In this document: positions 31,417 to 46,100 of the stretch, piece after piece | Layout: each line of letters begins with the position of its first letter | How positions within the stretch are numbered: position 1 is the stretch's first letter | Assembly (NCBI RefSeq): GCF_001522545.3 | Contig: NC_031768.1 | Span: 92,986,230 to 93,050,229, forward strand | Direction of reading: 5' to 3' | Source of the DNA: Parus major | Taxonomy: Eukaryota; Chordata; Aves; Passeriformes; Paridae | DNA: 64,000 bases | The notes under the pieces: model-generated | The model's input: only the letters and a program-made list of their open reading frames with translations | Told to the model about the DNA's origin: nothing | Database searches by the model: none | Made by a program: the position numbers and the translations under genes

Positions 31417-34400
31417 AATCAAAAGCCAATTTCTTCACCTCTAAAAGCCTTTCTTTTCCCTCAGGTAAAAGAGTAATGATACAGATCTATTTTGTAAAGT
31501 TCATTGTCTTCTACTTATGACCAATATTGTGTAAAAACTAAGAATTACTTTTATCATCAAAGCACAGCCTTTGAGCCTGAACACAGAAAGCTTAGAAAAC
31601 TGCAAATTTCTTTAAGAGTCACAGAATAGAATGTGAAAATTGTATCATCAAACTGAAACTGGCAAATGAAGTTTAGATGGACAAGCTGTTGTTCAGTCCC
31701 TAACATTCACACCATGTCATAGAAGTGTGTATAATATCCTCACGGAGTAATACTGAGCCTTTAAGAGAGAGAGCTTTAATGTCTTTTGGTATTTGATTAA
31801 AGATGCCACTTAGCAAATAAAAATAAATCACTTAACAAATAAATGACTGTCTTTTGTCTATTTGTTAGCAATGCTTTCTGTGGGACACTGGTTTTTGTTT
31901 GCTTGTTTGTTTTCCCAAGCTCTCCTCCCTTCACTCTGACCAGTGCCCAGCAGTGGTTTAGCTGCACAAGCTGAGGAGCTCCTGCCCTGGAGTGGAAAGG
32001 TTACACAAGACTCAGCTGCTAACACTCCCAAGGCTCAAAACCTACAAACACTGCCACGTGTGTGGGGGGTGGGAGTGTGGATTTCAAAAGAACTAGAAAA
32101 AAACCCGGCAAAACCGATGTACAGTATTGAGACTTTGGTTGTTCATCATCTGCTTTCACTTACTATTTCAGGCTCTATTGCACCAGCCTAAAGTAAACAA
32201 TTATTTTTTTCTTTTTCTATCTGTAAGCATACAACAGGACACAGAAAATCACTTAGATGGCCACATGACAGTGAAATAGATATTTAGGGAACTTAAATAT
32301 AGTAGGACAACCTACTAGATTTTTAGGTGTTATTCCAGGTTTATATGCTCTCCTTGGTATACTCCTCAATTACCATCAGAAGAAGGAAAAGTAGTTCTAG
32401 AAATGCAAAAGTTACTTTCAGGGGGACTAAAGAGGAGAGGAAGTTAGTAAAAATTTCCATGGTGATTTTTCAGCTTATAACCAGATTCCATGCAGCTTAT
32501 TCAGCCCATAAAGGGGGCAAATTTCGAGTCACATACAGTCCAACAGATGATCACTTAAATACTTTTAATGAAGGGGGATTGTATTTCGCATGCTCTGGCC
32601 AAAGATTAAAAGAAAACTATTAGGGCTGGAAGTGGACACCAAAACTTTTTTTGATGCCAGCTCTTTTTGCAGACTTTCATCCAAAACATACTTAATTTGG
32701 CAGCCTTCAGAGGGCTATGAAATCATAAAGAGCCACTGTCCAGTTCTTACCTCTGCAGGACAGTGGACCAGATCTAATCCTTGCAAAATGCAGCTGTTTT
32801 GATCAAAACTTTTTTACCAAACTAGACACTCTTCTTTTTTCCCCCCTGCTTTTCTGTTTTTGTGTTGTTGTCTGGACCTGGAGGGGCTCAGATGACAAAC
32901 TTTTTCCAAGAACTTTTGAGACTATTCATTTACCTATTTTTTTTTTAGCCACAAAAAGAAAAATAAGAGATAGGGATTGATGGGAAGGAGGAGGTGGAAA
33001 TGTCTTGTGGTGAAAAAAGACTGAATAAATGGCACAGGGGATGATGAGGCATTTTCTTTATGCTTCTGGTTAAAATCTGATGTGACTGATGATTCCTAAC
33101 TGCTTTGTTTGTTATTGTAATGTCTAGGGACTAATCAAGATGGACAAATGTTTAGTGATTACCACATAAACAAGGAGCTGTAGACAGTCCTTGATCTAAG
33201 GAACTTATAAGTTAAACAGACACACCAACACGACAGAACAGGATGTTATCAACAATGTTGGAAAGCATGTGCAATGTGGCAGTGTGTTTCATACTTTAAT
33301 GCCCAGTCACACCTTTCTGGATCAAAGAGAAGATTTTCCAAAAGGGTGTGAGATACGCAAGTGCATAGTGGAAGTTCACCTTAAATTCCTGACCCTGTGA
33401 GCTAGTGAAGAGATAAACTCTTCACTGAGAGCTTCCATCTCCCTTGCAACCTCCTGTAGAAACAAATGCTGGATCTTGTGCCACTGAAGTCAATAGTGCA
33501 TTTTCCTTTTAAGAGCTCAAAGCAAAAATAACAAACTATGTTGTTATGATGACTTTTATTGAGCAGTCACCAAGGCAGTTAAGCCAAAGGCATGTAAGCC
33601 TCACTGTATCCTTATTGAGGTCTGGGGAAAGTAGACAGCAGATAAAATTTAAAGCATGAAAGACGGGACAGAAATTATCTACAGATACACAATAATTTGG
33701 AATTAGATTGGTAGGATAGAATTCTGGGTCTGTCCCGTCATCTTGAGCAAGACTGACTCTGTATTGTTAGAAACCTAAAAATTGCAGGTACACTGAGACA
33801 GAGAAGAATTCATATGCAAATTTAAATAGTATTTTTCTTGAACTAATAATCCTCTGATCTTTGAGTGCATGAAATTCTCACTTTGAAATTGTGTTGCAGT
33901 ACTGGCAGTGATTTAGCATAGGGAAGACTGTGCAGGAGTTATGTATATGGGGATAACCAGTGAATTTCAGTTCCAGGGAAATTTATGGCACTTTTTCTGG
34001 CATCATGTTCAAATTTTAATGCCCTATGAAGTCAAATTTTAGTCACTACAGTCTCCTAGGTGTTAAAAGATGATGCTGTAATGCATGTATGAATTGTATT
34101 CCCCTTTGATCTGCAATTAAAAAAACCCCATGTGTCAGTAATGTGAGAATTTGATCTCATGAGAGACTTGAAGTGCAGATAAGTTAAAACCTAAAACAAG
34201 TAAACAATGTTCTTTGGGGAATAATATCTGGCAGTTTACTAAGGAAATTCAAAAGCATAAATATTTACAATAGGAGGTACACAGATTTCTCATAATATCA
34301 TAGCTGATTCCAATTTGGAATACATGCTGTTTTGCTTAAGTTTATTCCATTTCCTTTTGAAATCTGATCCATACTCTACATATAAACTTTCTTATTTGCT

Positions 34401-34810
34401 CATCCTTTTTGTCACAATGCCTGCTCTATTATTTTTCTAGAGTTTGTCTTTTATTGGAAATTTCATGTGCTTTTAAATTTAACCAAAAGGTTGCCTTGAT
34501 AAAAAGCAGATATTTAAACTGATATTTTAAAAACAGATTTGTGCTGTATATATACTGAATGTATTTATAGATATTTGTATATAACACTACTATTATTTAA
34601 TGTTGTTTGTGCATTACTGGTATATTTAGAGATTCTAGTAAAAGCCGTGGATAGTTACCATCTGAATAGTCAAAATAGGTACAGCGTGGAGGAAAATAAC
34701 TTCAAGTCTTCATGACACATGTATACTTTCAATCTATTTTACCTCATGCCTTTCATTCATCTCATAAAGAACTCTCAAATTTAACAACAGTGAGTTTTAT
34801 AGCCATCATT

Positions 34811-34842
34811 TAAAAAAAAAAACAAAAAAAAACAAACCAAAC
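34811..34842. repeat. A-rich simple repeat (A9-10 C)n
   Basis: Poly-A interrupted by single C residues. It has the look of an old poly-A tail or simple repeat, but no retroelement body is recognisable next to it. Confidence 0.7.
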
Positions 34843-36930
34843 ATCTTGTAATATGCAGGGCCCAAAGAATGAAGCACAGAGTGACTTCTGCACTAGGAGC
34901 ATTCAACAGCCCTGCCACCTATGCAAGGAGGATCACAGTTAAAAGAAGCTGTGAGGCTCTAGCTAAGGCTGGGCAGACCTCAGACTATGCAGAAATTCCC
35001 AACAGCTTTTAAGTGTGCAGATGCTGTCTAGACCTTCTCCAAACAAGCCTCAGAAGACACTCAGAAGTGTCACTCCAAAGTGTCTACTCAGTGCCTTCAG
35101 CCACAGGTGTAGGTACATGCCAGGGTCACAACTCTGTCAGTCTGTGTGATACAGCTACCCAGGAGATGTATGGACAGCTCTGCCTTGGAAGCTCAACCCT
35201 CAGAGATTTGAATTAGACCTAGATCTGAAGGCCAAACACACCCTTAATGTGGCAACAGTTGACCTAGGCATTAAGAAACCAGAAATGTATCCTTGGTCCT
35301 GGCCGCTTTTAGTTGAACCAATATAACTGTTTCATTGGGCAGATCCCTGGATTGTTGCCAAAGGATCAAAATAATGACTTGTTAGCCACTGAAGCCTCAG
35401 AGATCCAGGAGTATAAGGAAAACTTGTGATATTCTCTTACAGATAGGGGATAACTTTTTCAACAATCTATCACCATTCAGGCCAGGCAGATTCTGCTCCA
35501 CAGGGACTATCTAAAAGAATGGATTGCAGAGGCAAGAACAACTAGGCATCAGAATCCCAAGGATTTAGTCTTGCAGGGCTACATAATGATCAGCAGTCAA
35601 GTAGCTCCAAGGTATGAATTTTAGATTTAGAACAAAGATCTGACAGCCCTTATCCAGCTTTACTGGGAAGGGGAATGTGTATGATAATACCACTTTGTGG
35701 TGCACTACATATGAGTGAAGCAGCTCCCACCATAGCAGGTTTTCATGTGTGACTGCAGCCAGAAAGCACTTTGACCACAGGGACAGCAGCCAGAGTAACA
35801 GTCCTACTCAGAAATTACATTCTCAGCCACTGTCTCTAGTGTGCCATCATCCAGCTGGCTGAACAGCCTCTGGTTTGAGAGCATTCACAGCAGTTCAGAG
35901 TGAGTGTGGACACAGGACACAGCACATTGCTCTCCTCGTCTGTCTGACCTTTTGCTTTGTTCCTGCAGAAGTAATTCATGGGCTGTTTACAGCAGCAGTG
36001 GTTAAGGAGTGACCTCAGCAGCAAGCTTAGGAATGACCTCTCTCCTGTAGCAAGAGAAAGCTGCTGTATAGTCATACCACTGACTAATTAAAGCTAATTA
36101 AATCCAACAGAAACATTAATCTAACAGGAAAATGGAAACAAATGGAGAGTCAGGAACATGCAACACATGAAACTATGTCCATGGATGATAAAAACCATGA
36201 AATGATGAAACCATAAACAATGGTTTTGAGAGGAAGAGAGATGTCTATAAGTTAAAATGCCTCTTGGAAGCCAAATCAGAACATGGCTCCAAATTCTCTA
36301 TCTGGGCTGAGCCAATTCCAAGACAGACCTTTTTATTCTAGGTCACACCTTTGGTGTTTTCAATACACGGAGTATAAAAGGGAGAACAAACTAGTTGTCT
36401 GTGTTCACCAGGAATCTCCAGCTGCTGGATATCCTTTTCTTTGGCCAGTTTTATCCAATGCCAATAGTTGGCCAAAGACTAGAGGAACCCAAGAACAGGG
36501 AAGCTGTAAAGGATGGATTAAAACTACCCATAGCTGTGTGTACAAGACAGACCTCTTTAGACTTCTGCCAGGTACAGTCCAGGCAATCTGGAGACCTTGA
36601 GCCAAGTTGTACAATGCAGGCCTGTGGTGGTTTAAGACCTGAGGCACATGAATACTGTGAGGTTCAAAGGATTGCAGGGAGAAAAAAGCACACAGAGCAC
36701 AAAGCAGTGTCTTTCTGTAGCTGTGAGTTCTAGACCCACGAGTTACGGCCTTGTGTCAAGCTATAACCTGGAGGCATAATCAGCTCTGATCTGTTTGTTT
36801 TCATCTCCTCCTGGGAGCCATTATACAATATTAACAAAATAAATCAATTTTAAATAACTGATTGTGTAAGCTTACAACAGCATGGTTGTTCCTGGCATAC
36901 CTCAGGGACATTGCACAGTCCACCACCATC

Positions 36931-36949
36931 ATGAATGAATGAATGAATG
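36931..36949. repeat. (ATGA)n microsatellite
   Basis: Four to five tandem tetranucleotide units. Confidence 0.9.
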
Positions 36950-37123
36950 GGCCTTAGCTGTACTGTAATAGAGTAATTTGTTTTAATAATGTCTGAATAT
37001 ACACTGAGGTAATATTTGTGCAATCCCTAATAGAGTTCTGGGGTAGAAACTCACATATTAAGAGAACAGTGTTTATTTACATTTAAAGAGCAGTTACAGA
37101 CAGAAAAGAGGCTTTAAAAATGA

Positions 37124-37197
37124 CACCAGGAGGATCATATTTACTCTCTCCCTGTGGTTTCACCAGGAAGATCATATTTACTCTCTCCCTGTGGTTT
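37124..37197. repeat. 37-bp tandem duplication
   Basis: Two copies lie head to tail (37124-37160 and 37161-37197) and differ at a single position ('caccaggagg' versus 'caccaggaag'). The near identity implies a recent event, or a local assembly error. Confidence 0.92.
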
Positions 37198-40100
37198 CAG
37201 ATCAGGCTTGCCTGCTGCACAAGTCAAAGGTGTTTTCTTTTAAATGACAGTTACAGAAACTTCATGGGATTGGAAAGACATCTGCTTTTTATCCCCATGT
37301 GCACAGTGGAGAGTCTGCAATTGTATTTAGCTGAAAAGCTGGCAGCAGGGAGAAACTCCAAATACCCAGAATCTTTTTAGTCCTTTCCAAGTGTCAGTCT
37401 TCCTCCTCTTAGAAAAGGAACATTTTATTTGGTGGTAAGTGAAATCCATATACAGGTTTCACTTACTTCTATACAGAAGCACCACAAGAAAAGCACTGTT
37501 TTCAAGTTGGGGGTCTTTTTTTTTACTGTTTCCTAAAGCTAATACCTTCTCCCATTAAAAAATGGCAGGATGCTTGAGAAAGGAAGATTGTACCAAGGTC
37601 TTCAAGAAAGCCTTCTTGGGCAAGATTGGACAGAGACATACTGGTACCTTACATAAAATTAAGAATCAAATATTGTATGTCTGTCACTTTTGATTCTCCA
37701 CGAGTATCCCAACTGATATCTCTTGCTCAGTCCAATACAAAGCTGTTTTGAAGGCATTTCCTATGTGACTTGTTTCTGCAAAGATTCTACATGTTTCTTT
37801 TTAATTTATGGTAGGTCCTTGGAATGCTTAGTTCTTACTCCAAGAACAACTGTTTTTCAAAAAACAGATGAAATATCATTCACAGCACACAAAAATAAAT
37901 TGCCATACGCCAAGATCTGAAGTCACAAATTTTCTGTTAATAGCCAACTATTCACACTCATTTGATAAAGGCTAACCTGTATTTAATTCTGGCAGAACAT
38001 CTTGTTTGACCACACAAATCAAAAAATCAAAATCAAATTAAAAAAAAAAAAAAAAAAGGTGCTGAGTTTTATGCAGTACATTTATGGTTTTTGGAAGGAA
38101 CACTGATGACTGCTTTCTGTTCTCTGGACTACCTGCTAGCTGGACTACTTGTTCCTCTGTGTAGGGATTCACCACAATTTTTGTTGGAGCAGTTTGTTGC
38201 ATCATAAAGGTGGGTCTGTGGCTCCTGGATTGCTGCTTCAGCAGTGGTGGAGCTTGTGAGAGCGCTGCAAAAGCATGATGCTGAAGATAAGGTTGAGATG
38301 GAATTTCCAGGCTCAGCATGGCAATCAGTTATCGCTGTCTCTCTCTTTCCAAACAACAATATCCCTTCTGGGCAGCAGTTACTCATGTTTGGCTGTGACT
38401 CAGAAGCAAATATTTTCAAGCTTTGGAAAGTCTGAATGTAATCATTTGGCTGCTTGCAGTTATCTCAAGTGAAAAAAATTGTTTTTCATCTGTTAGGAAC
38501 TACATTCAGCTCAAGGCAGCTGAAGAATCATTCCAACACTCCACAAACCTGTGTGCTTCTCCCTTCAGCACTTTGTTTTGTCAGATGCAGGATGTAGACT
38601 CCCTAGAAATTGCTTAACAAAGTGAATAAAACTCAAATGCTTCATACTGCTGTGAAACTCGGTTTCATTGAGGGTGACAGCCCTGTATTGCATCTGTACC
38701 TGACACACTCTGGTAAAGCCACCAATGGCTAATTATTAAAGTTCTTCTTGAGGAAGGAATGCAAAGCAACAGGAGTAAAATCCTCTGCAGGTTGTGATTT
38801 AGAAGCAGAGGTAAATTGTTCAATTTATACCTGTAATGGAAGCTCCTGATGACAATCTACGTGACAATCCCTATAACAGAGCAGTTTCATTAATCCACAC
38901 TGACAGGAAAACAAAGGCCAAAAAAGGGGTTTTGAAAAGAATATTCACTACATAAAAATACAGAAGGATATAAGCCAAGTTTGCTCCTTCTAAAAGAAAC
39001 CTTGGCAATCATTGCTAGGTTACTATAATGCATTAATTTACAGTAAGCATTCTTTACTCATGAAAGTAACGGTGCAATAATAGGAAATCTTAACACAAAA
39101 CCTTGAGCCTGATTTACAACATTTATCTTTATATCTTAATTTAGGAGTATTTTAATATGTTTACAGTTGCTTGAAAGTATCAAGCACATTTCTGAATTGG
39201 AATTAGATCTCCAAATATTTCCTCTTGTTTTAGAAGAGACCACTGGAGGAGTTATAAAAGTGGACATAAATGGCTCTTGAATAGTTTCAATTGTTTTTCA
39301 TTTCCTTACTTCTGTGCATGGACAAAACAGAAGAATTTTCATTGAGCAGCATACACAGTCCTGATTTTAAATTAGGATGGAAAAGAGCTGATTCCTACAT
39401 CACTGTTGGAACCTGTCACTAGATTTACTTCTGTGGAGGCAGTGAACAGAACCATTTTCATGAGAGGTTTCATTTCAAAATTGCTAGAGAGCTCCTGAAA
39501 CAACCCAGTTATTTTCTGTCAAGAGCTAGGTCAATACCCATGACAGCAACCCCACCCTGGTATCCCTTACTCATTATGCTTTACACTAAATATCTTTAAA
39601 ATTGTTCTCTGATACAAATTGCTCTTATTAGAGGTTCTCTAAGGAAATGTAGGCTGTTGCAACTTAAGGCAGCTGTCTGGTGATGTGCAGAGAAAGTGCC
39701 TGAAAACCAATTTAGGAGTACAACTATAGATCAGATGTACTAATGATGAACATGGAAGCAGTGAGCAGTGTCAATCCAAAGGGGATAATGCTAATTTGAT
39801 GGAGCTTTTTAGTATGTATTAGTCAAAATTATATGTAAGTGTCCTATTAATATAGCAAGTCTGAGTATGGGAACAGTGTGAGAACTAAAAAAATTCCTCC
39901 CTTTATTGTAGCTGCTTTAACACAACATTATTTATGTCAGTTATTCTTTGACAGCAGTTAATTCAGGCTAGGCTTGGCTTAAGGATGTCTGTCATCTTCT
40001 AGGAGGAAAGTTAGGAAGAGCAAATATACAGCTTTCAGCTGTTTTTCAGAAAACTCAAGCAGTGTTTATTGGTGTGACATTAGCAAATCAACGTTCAGAA

Positions 40101-42897
40101 TCTGAGCCAAACAGCACTAAAGTAAATTGGAGGCTTTTTGGCTGACTTCAAGCAGCGCATGAGATACCATGTACTGAGGAGATTTTGTTACAGGCATAAG
40201 ACATAAAGACCTGCCTATGATCTGCATAAGCACTTTCAAGAGGCTCTTGCAAGAAGATTAGTGAATTCTAGAATAATAGAAAGAGCAACTGGAAACCAGC
40301 AAAAGAGAAAGCAATACCCTTTCGCAGTTATTATTGTTGTGTGTGAAGAAAAAATTGATCTATTGATGACAGAAAGTAGAGCTACATCAAGCTGCGCTCT
40401 AAACTAAACTGATTTGAGAGTGAATCTTGCTCTTTCTCCCCTTCCCAAAACTACATATAAATCTAGTCTGCTTCACTGGAAGAACAGAGTAACAGAATTC
40501 TTGGTTCACTGCAGCTAGTTAGAACATACTTTTTACTTTTTTTTTTTTTAAGTAAATCTAAAACATTTTCCACTTTCTGTCCTAAATTACAAGCCCTGGA
40601 ATAGATTTTTGTTTGTTTGTTTTTCACTAAAACAAGCATTGTGGTTTATTTGCTGTTCATTTTCACAGTCTGCTCTATTCTGGAAAGATTAATCATGGAG
40701 ATTTTCTAGATTATTTTTCACAGACCATGCATTGTTTTAAACAATTCCTAGGACAAAGGATTTCAGTCATTTGTGAAATGGCAGGGGTCTGACTTTCCCC
40801 TGTCCTTTCTTCCTGCTTGTTGTTTTATGTTGAAGCATATTTCCCTTGGCAGTAAGAAGGAAATGAGTCACTGTCAGCATCTGAATCCTCAGGTGCTATT
40901 CAGGTCCTGTATCCAGCAATTAAATTGCTACAGATCAGCCTGAGCTACAGAATTCACACATGGATTCAAAATGTCACCACTGCTTAGGTTCACAGGAAAT
41001 GAAGATTTGCTTCAAGCTCAACTTGATTCACACATTGCAAAATTACGCTGCATTTCATGACAGTATTTTATGGCTTGCTTGTGTGTTAGACAATAAAATA
41101 CAAGGGGTTTGTTGGTTCCAAAGACCAGCAGCCATGTGCACCAAAGCCAGGGCAGTCTCAGAAACAAATGCACAGAATACTTTCATCCTGTTCCATTTGG
41201 TCTTCCCCCTAAAAACATTTAAAGACAATACTGACAAGATACAGAAACACCATGAGACCTAAGTAGATGAGGATGAAAATGTACCAAAAGCAAAATTCAG
41301 TGACAATAAGCCCTACAAAGCAAATAAATGATGAGAAGTACTGCTTCATATTAAAAAAATAACAAAATGACTGCTTAAAGGAATAAGGAAATTTCTGGTT
41401 TGCTAGCAATTAGAAATTTGTCACAATAGTTAGAAAACTAGATCTATTCTTGAGACAGTACATTAATGTATGGAATGCTTCTTCCAGTAGGGCTCTGATT
41501 CTGTCTAGGGACTCTGTATTTATGGATTTTTGTTATTGTTATTGTTATTAATCAAGGCACATGTCATTAGCCAAACTGGAGGTTTCCATGTGCAACACTA
41601 ATGTATAGTCGGAAAACCACGGAACCGAAATATTAATGTTGGATTGTTAGAGATGAAAGGACAAAGAACACGGGATGAGCACAGTCTTGTGTAAGAAACA
41701 CTACTCTGAATAGACAAACTTTGGGACAGGAAATAAAATCTCCCTCAAAATGTGGTTATTTGTAGAAAAGCAACAAAGAAAACTGACATGGGTTTGCCCT
41801 TGTGAAGAGTCCAGAATGCCACATAGCTCTCTCCTGCTTTTTTTACAAGAACAGTTTTGACTCCACGTGAGCCAGGATTGTGGACTGCTCTGTTTCCTGC
41901 TAAGAGAGGTTACACACTCAACCACCCTGCCACTCATCCAGCCTCAGCCATTCTGAGGTGGGGATAGTCTGCAACTGCTGCTGCTCACATAGCTATTGTC
42001 TCACTTCCAGCAGAGTATTCCCTAGTGGTAATGTATGGGAGGGGATAGAAAAAGTCCAGCTGGGTTTTCAAAGGGAACAGGCTTTGCCTCATTAATTTGC
42101 TTATCTGGATTTGAAAAAGAGTGAAATTCATAGAGCTCTTAAAATCTGCCATAAAGTTCAACTAAGTCCTTTGGACAAAGTAAATAAACACAAAGTCATT
42201 AGAGAACAACTTATCAAAATCTGATAACTAGCATTATGAGCTGATACTAACCACAAAGCACAGGTACCTTAACCACCCAAAGCACAGGCAAATGAAAAGC
42301 AATTTGGAAATCTCAAACACATCAGCAGAATGGCTTCATTAGGTACATATTCACAAGAGCATGCACGTTCTTCTGTGTATTAGAGCAGAGGACAGAGCTA
42401 CGTAAGTTACATACGTGAAAGCAAAGCCAAGAAACAAAATTCAACATTGAAGTAGAAATACTGTGGAAATGTCTAGAAAGGCAGCTTTCACCATGCTGTC
42501 TCTGAAAAGCTAAGAACTGAACACACCTTGATTCCTACTGTGTTTGGGGGTAATGTGTTCCTGGTCTTGCATACTTTGTAAATATACAAGATGACATCCA
42601 AGGTTTATAATCTGTGTTTGTGTTAGCAGACAGGATAACAATCTCTTCAGAAACAATAGTGTTTTTGCACTCAAATCTTACTCATCTAAGTGCCATGCAG
42701 AAAATTGAATGTTGTGACATCTCCCTTGTGGGGTTTCACTGCAGATTTTGCTCTTGAGGGTTTCAAAAACATGACGCATTAAAACTCTTAGTTCTTGGTA
42801 GAGTTGGGTACTCCACAAGAGCTGCATCTCTGCTGGGTTCCACCCTGTGGAACATGGAATATGTGCAAGACTAAAGCTGCAAAGCCAATGGGTTCCT
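37198..42897. other. Intergenic, no gene recognised
   Basis: AT-rich with poly-A at about 38039-38057 and poly-T at about 40539-40551. The open frames are short and without signatures. No transposon family is recognised. Confidence 0.6.
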
Positions 42898-43179
42898 TCA
42901 ATGACACACTTTAAAAAGCAGGTCCAGCAGGCTCCATTTAAGACTGTGTTCAAGAGTATTCAAAGATTTAAGACCTAAAGCCATGTCCTCAGCTCTTAGG
43001 CAAAACTCATCATCATCGTCTCTACTGTCCCTTTCCATGGAGCTTTGCCAATGCGACTGCAGCTCCAGCTGAGCTCCATCAGACATGGTGTCACAGCTGT
43101 TGCTGCACTGGACCATGAAAGTCAGGATTCCTGGACCACAATCTGACATGAACAGAGGTGAGTGAACACAACATAGCAA
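42898..43179 (-). other. Unassigned open frame with an acidic run, possible decayed coding remnant
   Basis: A 93-codon frame on the - strand contains M-E-R-D-S-R-D-D-D-D-E-F-C-L-R-A-E-D-M-A and ends in L-L-D-L-L-F-K-V-C-H. A second frame (42678-42953) overlaps its end on the same strand, as would be seen after a frameshift. The composition looks more protein-like than most chance frames here, but I do not recognise the family. No signal peptide, intron border set or poly-A tract supports it. It could be an old retrocopy fragment or simply chance. Confidence 0.2.
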
Positions 43180-46100
43180 AATCTTGTTTGTTGAACTCTC
43201 AACTAGAGTACTGAGTCAGCTGTTGGATAGGGTGATTGAGCAGTTCCATGGACACGCATCTCTCTACATTTACAGAAAGAGCCTTAGTGTCTGCACCTGT
43301 ATTCTCACAGATCTTACCATTCAATTCTGGCATTCCTTTACACGTTGCACATCAGAAACCTTTAAAGAGCAAAATAAGCTTTTTTATATTCATTTTTTGC
43401 TCAGGTTCAATGAAAAGAGTGGATTTAAAAAAAATTTTGTTATTTTCAATACATAAAACAAACAGGATTTACAGTTGTGCAAATTTCTCAGGTAGTCACT
43501 TTTCAGATTGCTTCATAATGAACCACTTTTAAGCATGCTAAAGCATAAAGAAGCACAAAACGATAAAGGAAGTTTGCTGGGATTCTAATGTGTGTATACA
43601 GACATTGCTGTCAAGGGAAAAACAGTCATTATTTTCAGTGTTGCCTTGCTTCTGCTACAATCCTACTCTCAATGCATTACTGAGCAAATTTGTTGGACAA
43701 ATTATTCCACCATCTATACCTTGACAGATTAAAAGGAATGGAAATGTTATGCTGAAACATGTTCTTCTGTCTGTGGCTTTAAGAGGTGGAGGACTTATTC
43801 AAGCCCAGGATAAACAAACATGTCAGGAAGTCAGATGAGAGACCCCAGAGTCTTTGCTAGAGAAGAAATAAGAAAAATAATCTCCTTGTACTTACAAGGG
43901 AAACCAGGGGCCCACACTTTACAACCAGCTCACTATAGACTTTTGGAAGGAATGGGCTTTCCAGTGAAGGAGTGAACCAGTTTCCAGACAAGCTCGCCTT
44001 CCTCAGTGGCTGGGATTGACAATACATCTGTATTAGCAGTGCTGGGAACTGCAAGTGTGATGTGAAAGGAAATATTTATGATGTTATTGCAAGCGCTACA
44101 TACTTATAAACTGCAAATTCCTGTAACTTTCACTGGCAAGCCTGTTCTCCACACAGTACAGGCTCACAAAGCCTACATGATTCCAGGGCTACAGTTTAAG
44201 CTCCAGCTTTCTGGCCTGGCGGCAGACAAAAGTATTTGTAAGATAATGTCAATATTTTTTTCTTATGAACTTAATGTGTTCCTGAGAATTCTAAAAATGA
44301 AGTTCCTACTAGGAAAAATATAGCCTCTCTCATGTCCTCTTCATCAGCCTGATGCACAGAAATTTTAGTAAGGGGATAAGATACAAAGAGACAGCAACAG
44401 TCCAAGTCCACAAACTTCTGCTGGGAAACAGGAATTGAAGTCTTCTGCTGTGGTAATTTCTGATGAACAGTCATCATAATGACTGTTCTCTAGGCACTTC
44501 ATTGAGATTGATTCCTGCCATCCACAGAACCCTGGCAACAATCCATGCAATATGTTGGTAAGAATAAACAAAGCTGAAGTTTGTTAATTGTTTATTTTTT
44601 TATCTTTTGAACAGAGTTTAAGGTTATGCAACAAGGTTCCCTCTCCCAGTTATATCAGGACATGCAAAATAGAGTTAGTTTCCACAATGTGAAACTAAAT
44701 CACTGAAGAGAATGGTCAGTCTCTGGTTGAAATGGTTCTCAGCAAAAAAGAGCGCATCTCAAAAATTTTAAGTCAGAGCAAGTGTAATTTTCTTTAGTGT
44801 GCCTCAGTGATCTCCATCTCCTCCTGTCAAATTCTGCTCCTTCAGGTTTGATATTCATTTATATCCATTAAGATTTTTTTCCCTACTACATACAATTACA
44901 TACATTACATACAATCCCTATTACCTGACCCTTGGGTCAGAGCCAACCAATTCAGATTACCAGTGAATTTCAACCCTTTCCTCTAAACTCTGGGATGTGA
45001 AGACATGGGTTACATGTATTTCTATTCAGAAACAACAAAGCCAGGCCTTGGGGATCATTGGGAAGGCACCCGGTACCCCAATAGATTTCTCCAGTGCATC
45101 TACAGAAGGCAGTGAGTAAAGCTGCCCCAACCTCATTCCTGTGCTCGAGTGTGTGCTGGCCCTAAGCCACTGCTGGTTCCTCTAGAGGTGGCCCATTCCA
45201 GTAGGAATGCCCTGCTCACACTCATTAGGCTCAGCTGGTTACAGAGGAAGTGCCAGGGTATAAAGTTGCAAATTCACTTCCCAGTTCTGAACCTATTTCA
45301 GAGCCCTACAAATCTTGGAATAGTTTGTGGAATCATTTGTTTCTCTCACAGCTCACAGTGCAACAGTCTCTTAAGCCAGCCCAGAGCAGCAGAAAAAAGG
45401 GTTGGAGCTATGCAACAAGAGTTGAGGCCCCAGCAAGCCCTTGAGTTCAAGTCTTGTGGAAAGCCTGCCTGGTGCTCAAAATTCTGAAAGCTGGAATTCA
45501 ACACGGGCATTTGGAATCTAATTGATGAGCTCCTGAGGAAGGAATCTGCCTTATTTTTATTCTGTACGGTACAACACATTTTCATACATCTACAGATGCA
45601 TTTTACTATGCCAATAAAGCCTTCAGATTCCTCTGTTAAGTACTCTGTGACTTTCACAGAGGATGGATGAATGAAATGTGTCTGCAGAGTTCCTGCACTA
45701 AACATCCATGGCAAAATGCATCCCAACATCTTACACCCATCAAACCCAATAAACTGAATTTCCTCAGCACCTCCCTTTAATCCTTCATATCTCAGTGCCT
45801 ACAACTTCTACTCCTCCAGTTAAATCATTTGGAGTGCCTACATTTGCTTTTCATAGAATCAGCTGATTTTTTTCACCAGCAGCTAGAAAGGACCTACCTC
45901 ATTAGTAAAGAGCTTTTGGAATGACAGATTCCTAATAGATTTGTTTGATTTCTAGTGAAGCCAGACTCTGACCTGGCCTGAGCTGTAAGCAGAGCAGTGC
46001 ATATAGAAGAGTACAGAAAAGAACAAGTAAGTCTGGTGGGCATGTCTGTGTGTAGTCATGACCCATGTGTTCATAGATAAATGTCCTGGGAGACTACAGA

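Larger units (their letters stand above)
29311..37123. other. Intergenic, no gene recognised
   Basis: AT-rich with small simple repeats. The part from 34860 to 36740 is less AT-rich and has several mid-length open frames (35013-35216, 36283-36600 and 36395-36733, all +). None has a family signature, and the last two overlap in different frames. An old, unidentified repeat is possible there, but I cannot name one. Confidence 0.55.

Noticed and set aside
31617..31660. Possible CR1 tail near 'cacagaatagaatg'
   Set aside because: Too short and degenerate, without the adjacent 'cccttccaac' signature in either orientation.
34860..36740. Possible endogenous retrovirus body
   Set aside because: Some mid-length frames are open, but I saw no LTR pair, primer binding site or gag/pol/env motif.
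45853..45905. Possible reverse CR1 end ('catagaatc' and 'aggacc' words)
   Set aside because: Only two short words match. The expected intervening CR1 3' sequence is absent.
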